A stretch of DNA of 64,000 bases from Panacibacter ginsenosidivorans (GTDB lineage Bacteria > Bacteroidota > Bacteroidia > Chitinophagales > Chitinophagaceae): NCBI RefSeq assembly GCF_007971225.1, contig NZ_CP042435.1, positions 4,033,501 to 4,097,500 on the forward strand, given 5' to 3'. Positions 27,989 through 37,820 of this stretch are shown piece by piece. The notes beneath the pieces were generated by a model. The model saw nothing but the letters and a program-made list of their open reading frames with translations. It had not been told where the DNA came from and ran no database searches. The position numbers were made by a program, and so were the translations under genes. Numbering within the stretch: the stretch's first letter is position 1; each line of letters begins with the position of its first letter.

Positions 27989-30900
27989 TTAAGCTCTTAT
28001 CGTTTTCAAAACATTTTCATTCTCTGCTCTTGAAAGCTCTTTTTCCAATATCGCCTGTACTTCTGGTCTGCAACTGCCGCAACCCATACCGGCACCTGCA
28101 GCCTGACACAATGTTCTCAACTCTGTACAACCTTCATTGATCTTATGGATGATATTTCCTTCGCCAACATTTCCGCAAGAACAAACAAGTTTGCCAATAA
28201 CAGGCTCAGCTTTTTTACCAGAACGTAACAACTCCAAACGCTTTTCGGATAATTCAATTTTATTGCTGATGAGATCTTTGAATTCTAAGAACTCTGTTTT
28301 ATCACCAATCAATATTGCACCAACCAAACGGTCATTATGAATAATACATTTTTTGTAATAGCGTTTTGCTTTATCAATGAAAACTACTTCTTCATAAGCA
28401 GGATCATTTACAGGTGCATCTGGTATACCAAGTGAACACAATTCTGTGCCATGCATTTTTAAAATATTCATCAATAAAGACCCTTCGTAATAGTGTGCAA
28501 TATCGCCGCTTAAATGTCTTGCAACAATCTCTGCCTGCTGTTCTGCAGCAGCAGTTATGCCATATAAGAATCCTTTGAACTCTGCTATTTCACCAATAGC
28601 ATAAATGTCAGGGTCATTTGTAAGTAGATATTCATTCACTACAACACCGCGTTTACATTCAATACCACAAGCCCTTGCCAGTTCTATATTTGGTGTAGTG
28701 CCGATTGCAATAACGATTGCCTGGCAATTTATTTCCTGTCCACTTTTTAGACGAACGCCTGCTACTTTTTCTTTGCCAAGAAAGCGTTCTATCTCATCAT
28801 CGTAAAAAATATCGATGCCTTTATCTGTAAGCTCTTCATGCAAGAGCTGACTTCCTAAAATATCTAGCTGTCGATCCATTAATCTTGAGATACGCTGCAC
28901 AATGCAAACCCCAACATTCACTTCTCTTAACGATGCGGCGAGTTCAATACCAAGCAAACCGCCGCCAACGATCAACACTTTTTCTTTTGAAGGATCGACA
29001 TGATGTTTAAAATTATCTGCATCAATCCTGCTGCGCATGGTAAAAATGCCATTCATATCAGGGACATCTCTCAACATCGTTGCGCGGCTGCCTGTTGCTA
29101 ATAATAATACATCGTAGGAATGTGTTTTGCCTTTGCTATCAATAACAGTTTTATTTTTTCTGTCTATGTTTTCAATACTTACACCGCGATGCAATTTGAT
29201 ATTGAAATCGAATTCTTCTTCGTCTTTCATTTTTACCAGTTGGAGCCATTCCTGTGCACCACTTATATAATCAGGCAACATTACACGATTGTAAAAAGGA
29301 AAATTTTCTTTGCTGAAAATTTCAATTTCATCTTCTGTGTTTAATGCGCGGTAACTTTTTACAAAGCCAAATGCACCTGCACCTGCACCAATCACAATAA
29401 TTTTTTGTTTTGCTTTTTTATATCGCTTTACCTGTACTGCTGAAAATTTGAAATCAGGTTCTTTAGAAATTGGGTCAACAAGATTATTGGTAAGATTATT
29501 TGCACGATTGAGATCGTTGTTCAATATTTTCCCCCAGTGCATTGGCAGAAATATAACACCGGGTTTTATATCGGTAGAAAGATTTGCTTTTACTCTTACT
29601 TTTCCTCTGCCATTAAATATTTCAACCAGGTCGTATTCATTAATATTTCTCCTCTCTGCATCATCAGGATGTATCTCAAGAAATGCATTAGAGATGTGTT
29701 GTTTCAATTTATTTATTTTTCCTGTTTTGCTCATAGTATGCCACTGGTCACGAATGCGGCCAGTGGTTAGTGTGAGAGGCAAATCTTCGTTAGTAGCCTC
29801 AGATTGATTGCTGTCATCAACAGCATGTATAATTGCTTTCTTTGATTGCGTATAAAATTTTTTGTCAGCAAATAATCTTTCCGTACCAAAGAAGTTGTCA
29901 TCATCGTCCCTTGCGGGAGACGATGATGGGAAGGGCCATTGCACACCGCGCTTCTCTTTCAACACTTCATGACTTAAACCACTGATATCAATATTTGTTC
30001 CTTCTGTTAATTTGCAATGCTCTGCATAAATTTCGGCTACATTGTTATAATCAAAGCCATGATAACCCATTTTCTTTGCAAACCTGCAAATGATCTCTGC
30101 ATCTGGTAGTGCTTCTCCCGGCGCATCAACAATTTTATTTAAATAAGAAATTCTTCTTTCTGCATTGGTCATGGTACCTTCTTTCTCTGCCCAAGCAGCA
30201 GCAGGCAGAACAACGTCTGCATATGGCAATGTTTCTGGTTTGTTGCTTATCTCCTGCACCACTACAAACTTTGCTTTTTTCAATGCAGCTTCTGCCATGC
30301 GTGCATCAGGTAAACTTGTCAAAGGATTCGTGCATATGATCCATATTGCTTTCAATCTTCCATCATTTAATGCTTCAAACATTTCTGTTGCGGTGTAACC
30401 GGGCTTTGCAGAAATATTTGTCCCGCCCCAGAATGTTTGTACAAAATTTCTGTCCGCTTCTTTTGAAAGATCCCTGTGCGCAGGTAATATGTTTGCCATG
30501 CCACCGGCTTCACGACCACCCATTGCATTGGGCTGACCGGTTAATGAAAATGGTCCGCTGCCCGGCTTACCAATATGACCTGTAATTAAATTGAGATTGA
30601 TGAGTGAAAGATTTTTATTTACACCAACCACACTTTGATTCAACCCCATCGTCCACATGGTAATAAAACCTTTGGCATTACCGATGTATGACGCTGCTTC
30701 TCTTATCGCAGCTTCAGGAATATCACAGATCAAGGCAGCTTCTGCAATACTGCGCCGCATTACTTTTTTACTGTACGCATCAAAACCTTCTGTATGATTT
30801 TTTATAAAGGAAAAATCAATATCGCCATTTTCAATCAACACTCTGCCGATAGCATGATGCAACACAATATCAGTTCCTGGCTTTATTTGAAGATGTACAT

Positions 30901-31543
30901 TTGCATTAGCACAGGTTTGTGTTTTGCGCGGATCACTTACGATAATTTTTAAGTTGGGATTCTTTGCTCTTGCTGCTTCCACTCTTCTCCAGATAATCGG
31001 GTGACACCATGCAGGATTGGCGCCAGCTACAAAAATGCAATCTGCTTCTTCAATATCATCATAACAAACAGGTACACTGTCTTCACCTAAACTCATTTTG
31101 TAGGCAGCAACTGCACTGCTCATGCACAGCCTCGAATTCGTATCAATATTATTACTGCCGATAAAACCCTTTATAAGTTTATTCACCACATAGTATTCTT
31201 CTGTTAAACATTGCCCCGATGCATAGAATGCAACACTATCCGGTCCATATTTTTCGATCAATGTTTTAAAGACCGCAGCGGTTCTTTCCAATGCCACATC
31301 CCATGAAACCCTTTGTCGCTGCATGTTTTTGCTATATCGCATTTCAGGATACAACAACCGATCACTTTGATCCATTACCGTATAATGCAGGTTCATGCCT
31401 TTACTGCAAAGCATGCCTTTATTTACCGGATGATCTTTATCTCCTTCCACATGCAACCTGCCATTGCGATCTTTATTTACCACAATACCGCAACCAACAC
31501 CGCAATAGCAACAAGTCGTTTTATATGATGTTGAATTACTCAT
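27989..31543 (-). CDS. nasA: Assimilatory nitrate reductase fused to FAD/NAD(P)H and BFD domains
   Basis: This 1184-residue fusion begins with a molybdopterin oxidoreductase whose 4Fe-4S ligands are C11, C14, C18 and C46. The molybdopterin dinucleotide region extends to about residue 690, ending in the MopB-type RDQWHTMSKTGK block. From about 712 a pyridine nucleotide-disulfide oxidoreductase domain follows (IIVIGAGAGAFGFVKSY; second nucleotide fold VLIVGGGLLGIELAASL). Near 1118 a BFD-type 2Fe-2S domain (CSCGNVGEGN ... GMGCGSCRPEVQ) closes the chain. It reduces nitrate to nitrite in the cytoplasm and carries its own electron-input module, which in other bacteria is a separate subunit. Confidence 0.93.
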   Translation of the reverse strand: MSNSTSYKTTCCYCGVGCGIVVNKDRNGRLHVEGDKDHPVNKGMLCSKGMNLHYTVMDQSDRLLYPEMRYSKNMQRQRVSWDVALERTAAVFKTLIEKYGPDSVAFYASGQCLTEEYYVVNKLIKGFIGSNNIDTNSRLCMSSAVAAYKMSLGEDSVPVCYDDIEEADCIFVAGANPAWCHPIIWRRVEAARAKNPNLKIIVSDPRKTQTCANANVHLQIKPGTDIVLHHAIGRVLIENGDIDFSFIKNHTEGFDAYSKKVMRRSIAEAALICDIPEAAIREAASYIGNAKGFITMWTMGLNQSVVGVNKNLSLINLNLITGHIGKPGSGPFSLTGQPNAMGGREAGGMANILPAHRDLSKEADRNFVQTFWGGTNISAKPGYTATEMFEALNDGRLKAIWIICTNPLTSLPDARMAEAALKKAKFVVVQEISNKPETLPYADVVLPAAAWAEKEGTMTNAERRISYLNKIVDAPGEALPDAEIICRFAKKMGYHGFDYNNVAEIYAEHCKLTEGTNIDISGLSHEVLKEKRGVQWPFPSSSPARDDDDNFFGTERLFADKKFYTQSKKAIIHAVDDSNQSEATNEDLPLTLTTGRIRDQWHTMSKTGKINKLKQHISNAFLEIHPDDAERRNINEYDLVEIFNGRGKVRVKANLSTDIKPGVIFLPMHWGKILNNDLNRANNLTNNLVDPISKEPDFKFSAVQVKRYKKAKQKIIVIGAGAGAFGFVKSYRALNTEDEIEIFSKENFPFYNRVMLPDYISGAQEWLQLVKMKDEEEFDFNIKLHRGVSIENIDRKNKTVIDSKGKTHSYDVLLLATGSRATMLRDVPDMNGIFTMRSRIDADNFKHHVDPSKEKVLIVGGGLLGIELAASLREVNVGVCIVQRISRLMDRQLDILGSQLLHEELTDKGIDIFYDDEIERFLGKEKVAGVRLKSGQEINCQAIVIAIGTTPNIELARACGIECKRGVVVNEYLLTNDPDIYAIGEIAEFKGFLYGITAAAEQQAEIVARHLSGDIAHYYEGSLLMNILKMHGTELCSLGIPDAPVNDPAYEEVVFIDKAKRYYKKCIIHNDRLVGAILIGDKTEFLEFKDLISNKIELSEKRLELLRSGKKAEPVIGKLVCSCGNVGEGNIIHKINEGCTELRTLCQAAGAGMGCGSCRPEVQAILEKELSRAENENVLKTIRA

Positions 31544-31556
31544 TTATTTTTTATTG

Positions 31557-31750
31557 ACCAACTGTTGATACTTTATTCATCGCCTGTTGTGTCACTCACT
31601 TGTGCTGTGGAGCTGCGAGCAGCGAGCTTTGAGCTTCGAGCATTCTCTTTTTGCTCGTGGCTCGCAGCTAATAGCTCATGGCTGTTTTTCAGTACAAGAG
31701 TGCGACGCAACGAAAGCTTCATGCTTATTCTTCACCCTGGCGCATAAAAA
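31557..31750. repeat. Inverted pair D of the dispersed repeat (v2 left, v1 right) with hairpin spacer
   Basis: The left core is TTGTGTCACTCACTTGTGC (31587-31605) and the right core GTACAAGAGTGCGACGCAA starts at 31692. The spacer contains AGCTGCGAGC (31611-31620) and its complement GCTCGCAGCT (31660-31669) plus several GAGCTTCGAGC-like units. It separates the nitrate reductase and transporter genes. Confidence 0.92.
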
Positions 31751-31796
31751 TTTTCTTCGTTTTCAAATTTTCAAATCACCACATCTTCAAATTGAA

Positions 31797-33104
31797 CTAC
31801 GCTGCTGCAAATTCAGTTTCTGCTTCCACCGCTTCTATTACTTTCGCTTTCTGATATCTTGTAACGAACACAATTCCGGAAACTGTCATAACGACGAAAC
31901 CTATATAGGTAAAGGCTTGTACGTAAGTGATGGTTTCGCTTTTGAATAGAAAACCAAACAACATACCACCAACATTTCCCCCTGCACCAACGATGCCTGC
32001 AACAAGCCCAACATTTTTTTCATTTACAAAAGGAACTATTGCGTACGTAGTTCCATTTGCCATTTTTAGAAAGAGCGCAAATGATAACATCGTTACAATT
32101 GCCATTGCAAGATTGCCTGATTGCGCAAACAACAAGAGGCAAATACCTTCAAGTAGCAACACACATGCGAGTAACAAACCTTTTCCTTTCATGCCATATT
32201 TGTTACCAACTTTATCCGCGAAGATGCCACCAAGTGCACGTGCAAAAATGTTCATGAAACCAAACACTCCAGCCCATAAACCTGCACTTGATTGAGAGAG
32301 TTTGAACGTGTCTACAAAATGCAATGCGGCAACATTGTCAAAAGTTATTTCCATACCAAAACAAACCGCATAAGCCAACGCAAGGCTCCAGATACGCCAG
32401 TCTTTCAAAATAGTATAGTCAGTTTTTGTTTTTGTTGCTTTTGTTCTTCCGATCTCATCATAGTTTCCTGCGGGAGTATCTTTTGTAAACTTGTAATACA
32501 CAAAAGCCATAACGAGTAATAACACTCCAGGAAGTATCATAGCATAACGCCATGCTTCTGATTTTGTATAACCAGCACCAACGATAGCCGCAAAGATCAA
32601 TGGCATTAACATATTGGTGATGCCTCCACCAAGATTACCCCAACCACCTGCAACAGCATTTGCAGTGCCTTTGATCGTTGGCGCAAACATCATTGATGTA
32701 TGAAACTGCGTGATAACAAATGATGCGCCGATAATGCCAATTGCCAAACGGAATAAAAGAAATGTTGTGTAATCATGCGCAAGTCCAACACCCATTACAG
32801 GTATAGCCCCGATCAATAATAATGCTGTGTAAGTTTTTCGTGGTCCCCAGGTATCGCAGAGTTTACCAATTAATAAACGTGCAATGATCGTTGCAGAAAC
32901 TGCAGCAATGATCGTGTTACCAACTTCTGCTTTTGTTAAGTTGAGATCTGCACGGATAGTTGGCATTAATGGTGCAATGCCAAACCAGCCAAAAAAGCAT
33001 ACAAAAAATGTTAGCCATGTTATATGGAACGTGCGCATCTGCACACCTTTGCCTTTAAAGATGCTGAGTTTTTCGAGTGGCGTATTTATAATATTTGCAG
33101 ACAT
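31797..33104 (-). CDS. narK: Nitrate/nitrite transporter of the NarK type (MFS)
   Basis: The 435-residue protein has about twelve membrane helices. The nitrate signature is recognisable in AVAGGWGNLGGGITNMLMP (about residues 160-178) and in GIVGAGGNVGGMLFGFLF near helix 11. The early FFVCFFGWFGIAPLMPTIRADL block is also typical. It should import nitrate, and possibly export nitrite, at the inner membrane. Its position between nitrate reductase and the porin and nitrite reductase genes supports this. A 17-bp palindrome lies just upstream. Confidence 0.93.
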   Translation of the reverse strand: MSANIINTPLEKLSIFKGKGVQMRTFHITWLTFFVCFFGWFGIAPLMPTIRADLNLTKAEVGNTIIAAVSATIIARLLIGKLCDTWGPRKTYTALLLIGAIPVMGVGLAHDYTTFLLFRLAIGIIGASFVITQFHTSMMFAPTIKGTANAVAGGWGNLGGGITNMLMPLIFAAIVGAGYTKSEAWRYAMILPGVLLLVMAFVYYKFTKDTPAGNYDEIGRTKATKTKTDYTILKDWRIWSLALAYAVCFGMEITFDNVAALHFVDTFKLSQSSAGLWAGVFGFMNIFARALGGIFADKVGNKYGMKGKGLLLACVLLLEGICLLLFAQSGNLAMAIVTMLSFALFLKMANGTTYAIVPFVNEKNVGLVAGIVGAGGNVGGMLFGFLFKSETITYVQAFTYIGFVVMTVSGIVFVTRYQKAKVIEAVEAETEFAAA

Positions 33105-33123
33105 TGTGGTAAGTTTTGAATGT

Positions 33124-33140
33124 GTTTAAATTATTTAAAC
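33124..33140. promoter_or_regulatory. Palindrome upstream of narK
   Basis: GTTTAAATTATTTAAAC is a perfect inverted repeat around a single central base, 20 bp upstream of the narK start codon. It could be an operator. Its AT-richness means chance cannot be excluded. Confidence 0.35.
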
Positions 33141-33185
33141 ATATGGCGGGCAACCGTTAGAGTACACATGAGAAGCTGATCGTAT

Positions 33186-34535
33186 TTATTTTAAAAGAAA
33201 CTCGGGCTTTATATTGATCTGTAAATAAGCCCAGTTACTTTGAAGGTTTGCGTTGGTTACATTCTTAACCGTTGGTGACGCAATAAGCGATGTGCCAAAG
33301 TAATGAGCATAACCTGCTTCAAAGCCAATCATTTTTGTTAAGCTGTAAACACCAACTAAGTCAACTTCCTGTCCAAGACTTTTTTTGTCTGTTCCACTTA
33401 TACTTGCTGCACTGCTGAACTGGTGAATATCTGTAGCTAATTGAAATTTATCCGACGGTTTGTATTTTGCTTTTGCGTAGTAATCAACAAGACCACCTTT
33501 ACCAAAACCACTTGCGGCATAGAAATAATCCATAAAACCTGCAAACTTATGTGGCGTGCCATAGAGCGGATCGAATGTGTGGCTTGTGGTTCCATTGCTA
33601 CCGCCGCTATAATAATCAACACCCCCACCTGCATTGAATTTATTACTGAATAAATATTGTGCACTACCACTTAATAAATAACTGCTCAACTCTTGCCCTG
33701 TTGATGTTTTACCAAACTGGTAATAAGCAGATGCTGTTGTAGCAATTTTATTAAACGTGTTGTTGAAATAAACACCTGTTGTAAATCTTGCCCATGTTCC
33801 TGTTTCAAAAATTTTTGCATTCAGTGAATCACTGTGATATTTACTGAATTGGTCTGCAAGAAATAAGAATGACGCGTTGCCTTGTTCTAGTTTCTTACCT
33901 GCATACAACATCTGCATGCTTTTATACATCGTGCCGCCATTTGTTGATGCAGTATAATTTCCCGGAGGTGTGCTGTTATAAATTGTACCTGATGCGTTTT
34001 CTCTATTCTGGTTAAATGCAAATGCAGTATGTAATAAATAACCATTCTTTGTTTCGTATTTCAACAATGCGGCATCATGTCTGCGACCTTGTTGCAGCCA
34101 ATCCAGTTTGCCAACCAATCTTTCATCATCATAAGAAAGTTCCTGGCGACCAATTTTTAAACTGAATGTTTTATTTTTTACTATTGTATCTGTTAATAAA
34201 ATTTCTGCCCATGCTTCGTGAAGCATTAAGGCATTGTTATCTGCAGTCGTAGTTTTATTTATTGTTGAAACGTCTTGTCCCCATACACGTACATCCTGCG
34301 CCGTTACTCCAAATTTTATTCTATACATATTGTAGTTCAAAGAAAGTCTTGTACGCTGCGATGTAAACAATGCAGCTTTTGCATCTTTTGGAAGCGGTGC
34401 ACCTTGCCCATCTCTGAATTCTGTTCGCGTTCGCAATTGACCCGATAACGTTAGCTGCGCCTCTGCCTGGTGCAGCATACCAAAACATGCCGTTAGACAC
34501 AGCGCTATTTTGGTAAAAGATTTTTTCCTGTACAT
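33186..34535 (-). CDS. Alginate-export-type outer-membrane porin in the nitrate cluster
   Basis: From ATG 34535 the protein has 449 residues with a signal peptide (KIALCLTACFGMLHQAEAQ). A frame extension to a TTG at 34559 is less likely. The mature protein has alternating beta-strand sequence, with LSGQLRTRTEFRDG, FTSQRTRLSLNYNMYRIKFGV, KIGRQELSYDDERLVG and WLQQGRRHDAA typical of the Alginate_exp barrel family, and it ends in a C-terminal strand (WAYLQINIKPEFLLK). Between narK and nirD it most likely serves as an outer-membrane channel for nitrate or nitrite, rather than for alginate. Confidence 0.82.
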   Translation of the reverse strand: MYRKKSFTKIALCLTACFGMLHQAEAQLTLSGQLRTRTEFRDGQGAPLPKDAKAALFTSQRTRLSLNYNMYRIKFGVTAQDVRVWGQDVSTINKTTTADNNALMLHEAWAEILLTDTIVKNKTFSLKIGRQELSYDDERLVGKLDWLQQGRRHDAALLKYETKNGYLLHTAFAFNQNRENASGTIYNSTPPGNYTASTNGGTMYKSMQMLYAGKKLEQGNASFLFLADQFSKYHSDSLNAKIFETGTWARFTTGVYFNNTFNKIATTASAYYQFGKTSTGQELSSYLLSGSAQYLFSNKFNAGGGVDYYSGGSNGTTSHTFDPLYGTPHKFAGFMDYFYAASGFGKGGLVDYYAKAKYKPSDKFQLATDIHQFSSAASISGTDKKSLGQEVDLVGVYSLTKMIGFEAGYAHYFGTSLIASPTVKNVTNANLQSNWAYLQINIKPEFLLK

Positions 34536-34576
34536 TTGATTTGGTTTTAAAGTGATCAACTATTGTTTTGAAACCT

Positions 34577-34612
34577 GCCCGGTTAGGCTGCCACCTTCCG
34601 GGCTTCTTTTTT
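34577..34612. other. Stem-loop between nirD and the porin gene
   Basis: GCCCGG (34577-34582) and CCGGGC (34598-34603) pair around a 15-base loop. A T-tract follows only on the plus strand, where no gene reads toward it, so on the nirD-to-porin transcript it is a stem-loop without a U-tail. It could set relative expression by stabilising or attenuating the message. Confidence 0.4.
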
Positions 34613-34991
34613 AAACTAAGGCTTCTTCAAATCCCTCATCCTTTGTGATGCCTATGAACACTATGTTGTGCTCAACTTTTACAGGATAAGTTTTAATGCT
34701 GCATTCATCACCGCTAAGGCATTCACCTGTAGCAAGCGAGAATGTTTTTTTGTGAAATGGACAGGCAATCTTAGGTTCTCCGTTTTGAGAGCCGAGCATT
34801 CCGCGGCTCAGTGCCATTTGCCGACGATGCGGACACATGTTTTGTGTTGCATACCATTCATCGCGCCGTGTAAAATGAAACAATGCAATCTGCTGGTCTT
34901 TATATTTTACGCACACGCCACCATTTGCAGGAACATCATGTGTTTTACATGCAGGAAACCAGGTAATATTTTCTGTGATAGTTGTATTCAT
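34611..34991 (-). CDS. nirD: Nitrite reductase small subunit (Rieske protein)
   Basis: The 126 residues form one Rieske domain. The 2Fe-2S ligands are seen as CPHRRQ (about residues 53-58) and CPFHKKTF (about 77-84). It follows nirB on the same strand, with repeat pair E between. NirD partners NirB in NAD(P)H-dependent reduction of nitrite to ammonium in the cytoplasm. Confidence 0.92.
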   Translation of the reverse strand: MNTTITENITWFPACKTHDVPANGGVCVKYKDQQIALFHFTRRDEWYATQNMCPHRRQMALSRGMLGSQNGEPKIACPFHKKTFSLATGECLSGDECSIKTYPVKVEHNIVFIGITKDEGFEEALV

Positions 34992-35014
34992 AAAAGATGT
35001 TTTTATTTTAGGTA

Positions 35015-35145
35015 CTTAACTTTTTGTTCTTTGGTCATCGCCTGTTGTGTCACTCACTTCAACGTTCAGATCATTATTGAACCAGAAGTACAAGAGTGCG
35101 ACGCAACGATGTTTAATATTTGTTCAATTGGTTTGGCTCATAATT
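35015..35145. repeat. Inverted pair E of the dispersed repeat (v2 left, v1 right)
   Basis: The left core TTGTGTCACTCACTTCAAC (35045-35063) has a mutated end. The right core GTACAAGAGTGCGACGCAA begins at 35088. The loop GATCATTATTGAACC is close to that of pair G. It lies between nirD and nirB. Confidence 0.9.
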
Positions 35146-35174
35146 ATTATTCATTGTTTACTGTTCTTTGTTCA

Positions 35175-37679
35175 CTACTTCCATTCTTTTGCTTTCTTCT
35201 GCTCTCTCATTTCATCAAACTGTATTGTAGGATCTTTTTCTTCGGGAGCATTTACAAAATGATTAAAGCGCTTACGCAATTCAGGTGTTTCAACAACTTC
35301 TTTCCATTCGCATTTATAACTATCAACCAGTGATTGCATTTCTGTTTCGAGTTCGTTAGCAATACCAAGGCTATCGTTGATAACGACATTGCGTAAGTAA
35401 TCAATGCCACCTTCCATTTTGTTGAGCCATGTTGCAGTACGCGTTAACGGATCTGCTGTCTTAATATAGAACATGAGAAAACGATCGATGTATTTGATGC
35501 ATGTTTCGCTATCAAGATCTGTTGCGAGTAACAATGCATGTTGTGGTTTGCTGCCGCCATTGCCGCACACGTAAAGATTCCATCCCTTCTCTGTTGCGAT
35601 GATGCCGAAGTCTTTACTTTGTGCTTCGGCGCATTCACGAATGCAACCACTAACAGCAGATTTTATTTTATGCGGTGCACGAAGACCACGATAACGTTCT
35701 TCGATTTGAATAGCAAAACTTACACTATCGTGCAAACCAAAACGACACCAGGTAGAACCAACGCAACTCTTCACAGTACGCAATGCCTTGCCATAAGCAT
35801 GACCGCTTTCAAAACCTGCATCAATAAGTTCCTTCCATATTTCGGGAAGATCGTTTACATGCGCGCCAAACATATCTATGCGCTGTCCGCCGGTGATCTT
35901 TGTGTAGAGATTATATTTCTTCGCAACCTGACCGATTACGATTAATTTATCGGGAGTTATTTCTCCGCCGGGAATTCGTGGCACTACGGAATATGTGCCA
36001 CCTTTTTGTATGTTAGCGAGATAACGGTCGTTGCTGTCTTGTGCAGTGTCATTACCTTTCTTCAGGATCATTTCATTCCACAAACTCGCCATGATAGAAC
36101 TGATAGCAGGCTTGCATATTTCGCAACCATCTCCATGACCGATCCCGTTTAATGCATCATCATAAGATTTGATCTGCCTCATCTTTATAAGATCGTATAA
36201 CTCCTGGCGTGAGTAATTGAAGTGTTCGCACAAAATATTACGTACATATTTTCCTTGTGCTTTCATGGTGTGCAGCATCAGGTCTTTCAACATGGGAACA
36301 CAACCACCGCAGCCGGTTCCGGCTTTGGTGCACTTCTTTATCGTATCAACTGTTTCGCAATTCTTTTCACTCACTGCATTGCAGATATCAGCTTTAGTTA
36401 CACTTTCACAACTACAGATCAATGCATCATCAGGAAGACTTAATATTCCTGCACCACCTTCACTTTCGCTGCCGCCCCTTGAGCCAAGAATTATATATTC
36501 CGGATTTGGTGGCAGTACTACTTTGTTCTTGCATGTTTGTAATAACATATTGTATTGCTCTGCATCGCCAACAAGTACACCACCTAATAACTGTTTACCG
36601 TCTTTGGAAATGTTGATGCGTTTGTAAATGCCTTTGATCTTGTCCTCAAAAACTATAGTGTGGCATTCATTTCCTGAAACAAAGGGATCTCCAAAGCTTG
36701 CAACATCAACACCAATCAGTTTTAGTTTGGTGCTCATGTCGTAACCGGTAAATATTTTGTTGCCACCGATAATATTTGAAACAACTACATCAGCCATTTC
36801 ATAACCGGGTGCGACAAGACCATAAATCATATTATTATATAAGGCACATTCACCAATAGCAAAAATGTTTGCATCGTTTGTCTGCATGTGTTCGTTAACA
36901 ACAATACCACCGCGTGGACCAACTGTGAGTCCACATTGTTTTGCAAGCTCGTCTCGCGGTTTAATGCCCGCAGAGATCACCAACATATCTACATCTATAT
37001 ATGTATCATCTGAGAATTGCATTGCTGCAATCGATTCATCGCCGAGAATAGCAGAAGTGTTTTTACTGGTAAAAATTTTTAATCCAAGCTCTTCGAGTTT
37101 TGCCTTGAGCATATAGGAACCAGCATCGTCAACCTGGCGTGGCATTAGTCGAGGCGCAAACTCAATAACATGTGTGTCGGTAACACCGAGATCAATCATT
37201 GCTTTAGCGGCTTCGAGACCAAGTAAGCCTCCACCGATGACTGCACCTTTCTTTGCTTTTCTTGCATGTGCAGTCATCATTTCCAGGTCTTCTATAGTAC
37301 GATAAATGAATACTCCTTTTTTATCCGTACCCGGAATAGGTGGGACAAATGCAGAAGAACCTGTGGCTAAAATGAGATAGTCGTAAGTAACTGCGAGACC
37401 AGTGTGGGAGTGAACTGTTTTGGTTTGCCTTTTTATAGATGTTATAGGATCGCCGAGGCGCAACGTAATGTTATGCGACGCATACCATTCTGGGGGCGCC
37501 ATTGTAAGGTCTTCGGCTGATTTACCCGCAAAGTACTCGCTTAGATGAACCCTGTCATAAGCCGGGCGATTTTCCTCGCCGAATACTGTTATTTCAAATT
37601 CGTTTGAATTTGCTTTGGCTACAAGCTTTTCACAGAATTTGTAGCCTACCATACCATTCCCGACAATTACTATTTTCAT
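35175..37679 (-). CDS. nirB: Nitrite reductase large subunit
   Basis: The 834-residue protein has the full NirB order. An FAD/NAD(P)H domain starts at VIVGNGMVGYKFCEKL and a second nucleotide fold reads GAVIGGGLLGLEAAKAM. A BFD-type 2Fe-2S domain follows (CSCESVTKADI ... GTGCGGCVPML), then the siroheme module. The cluster and siroheme cysteines are intact: C639 and C645 (CVGSTWC), and C679 and C683 (CIREC). It reduces nitrite to ammonium. It is the first gene of the minus-strand nitrate genes and diverges from cobA, which makes the siroheme precursor. Confidence 0.96.
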   Translation of the reverse strand: MKIVIVGNGMVGYKFCEKLVAKANSNEFEITVFGEENRPAYDRVHLSEYFAGKSAEDLTMAPPEWYASHNITLRLGDPITSIKRQTKTVHSHTGLAVTYDYLILATGSSAFVPPIPGTDKKGVFIYRTIEDLEMMTAHARKAKKGAVIGGGLLGLEAAKAMIDLGVTDTHVIEFAPRLMPRQVDDAGSYMLKAKLEELGLKIFTSKNTSAILGDESIAAMQFSDDTYIDVDMLVISAGIKPRDELAKQCGLTVGPRGGIVVNEHMQTNDANIFAIGECALYNNMIYGLVAPGYEMADVVVSNIIGGNKIFTGYDMSTKLKLIGVDVASFGDPFVSGNECHTIVFEDKIKGIYKRINISKDGKQLLGGVLVGDAEQYNMLLQTCKNKVVLPPNPEYIILGSRGGSESEGGAGILSLPDDALICSCESVTKADICNAVSEKNCETVDTIKKCTKAGTGCGGCVPMLKDLMLHTMKAQGKYVRNILCEHFNYSRQELYDLIKMRQIKSYDDALNGIGHGDGCEICKPAISSIMASLWNEMILKKGNDTAQDSNDRYLANIQKGGTYSVVPRIPGGEITPDKLIVIGQVAKKYNLYTKITGGQRIDMFGAHVNDLPEIWKELIDAGFESGHAYGKALRTVKSCVGSTWCRFGLHDSVSFAIQIEERYRGLRAPHKIKSAVSGCIRECAEAQSKDFGIIATEKGWNLYVCGNGGSKPQHALLLATDLDSETCIKYIDRFLMFYIKTADPLTRTATWLNKMEGGIDYLRNVVINDSLGIANELETEMQSLVDSYKCEWKEVVETPELRKRFNHFVNAPEEKDPTIQFDEMREQKKAKEWK

Positions 37680-37797
37680 TTAACCTGCCATTTAAATGAT
37701 GAATCGAATTATCGGCAAACAATCGTATTTATAATATTTATATGTATGTGAAAAACCTAAAAGCAATCACTATATGATATATTAAATATTATTTATG

Positions 37798-37811
37798 TCA
37801 TAAAATTATGA
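37798..37811. promoter_or_regulatory. Inverted repeat in the nirB-cobA divergent region
   Basis: TCATAA and TTATGA are perfect complements around AA. The site lies 10 bases upstream of a candidate cobA -7 box and about 120 bp from the nirB start. It may be a binding site for a dimeric regulator such as the FNR-like protein encoded nearby, though it does not match the E. coli FNR consensus. Confidence 0.35.
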
Positions 37812-37820
37812 AAATAGTTT

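Noticed and set aside
34568-34612. Rho-independent terminator for nirD
   Set aside because: The T-tract is on the wrong strand for nirD and no plus-strand gene ends there, so it is listed only as a stem-loop.
35538-36627. Long open frames on the plus strand opposite nirB (135-136 codons)
   Set aside because: nirB is unmistakable on the other strand, and these frames show no domain or sensible composition.
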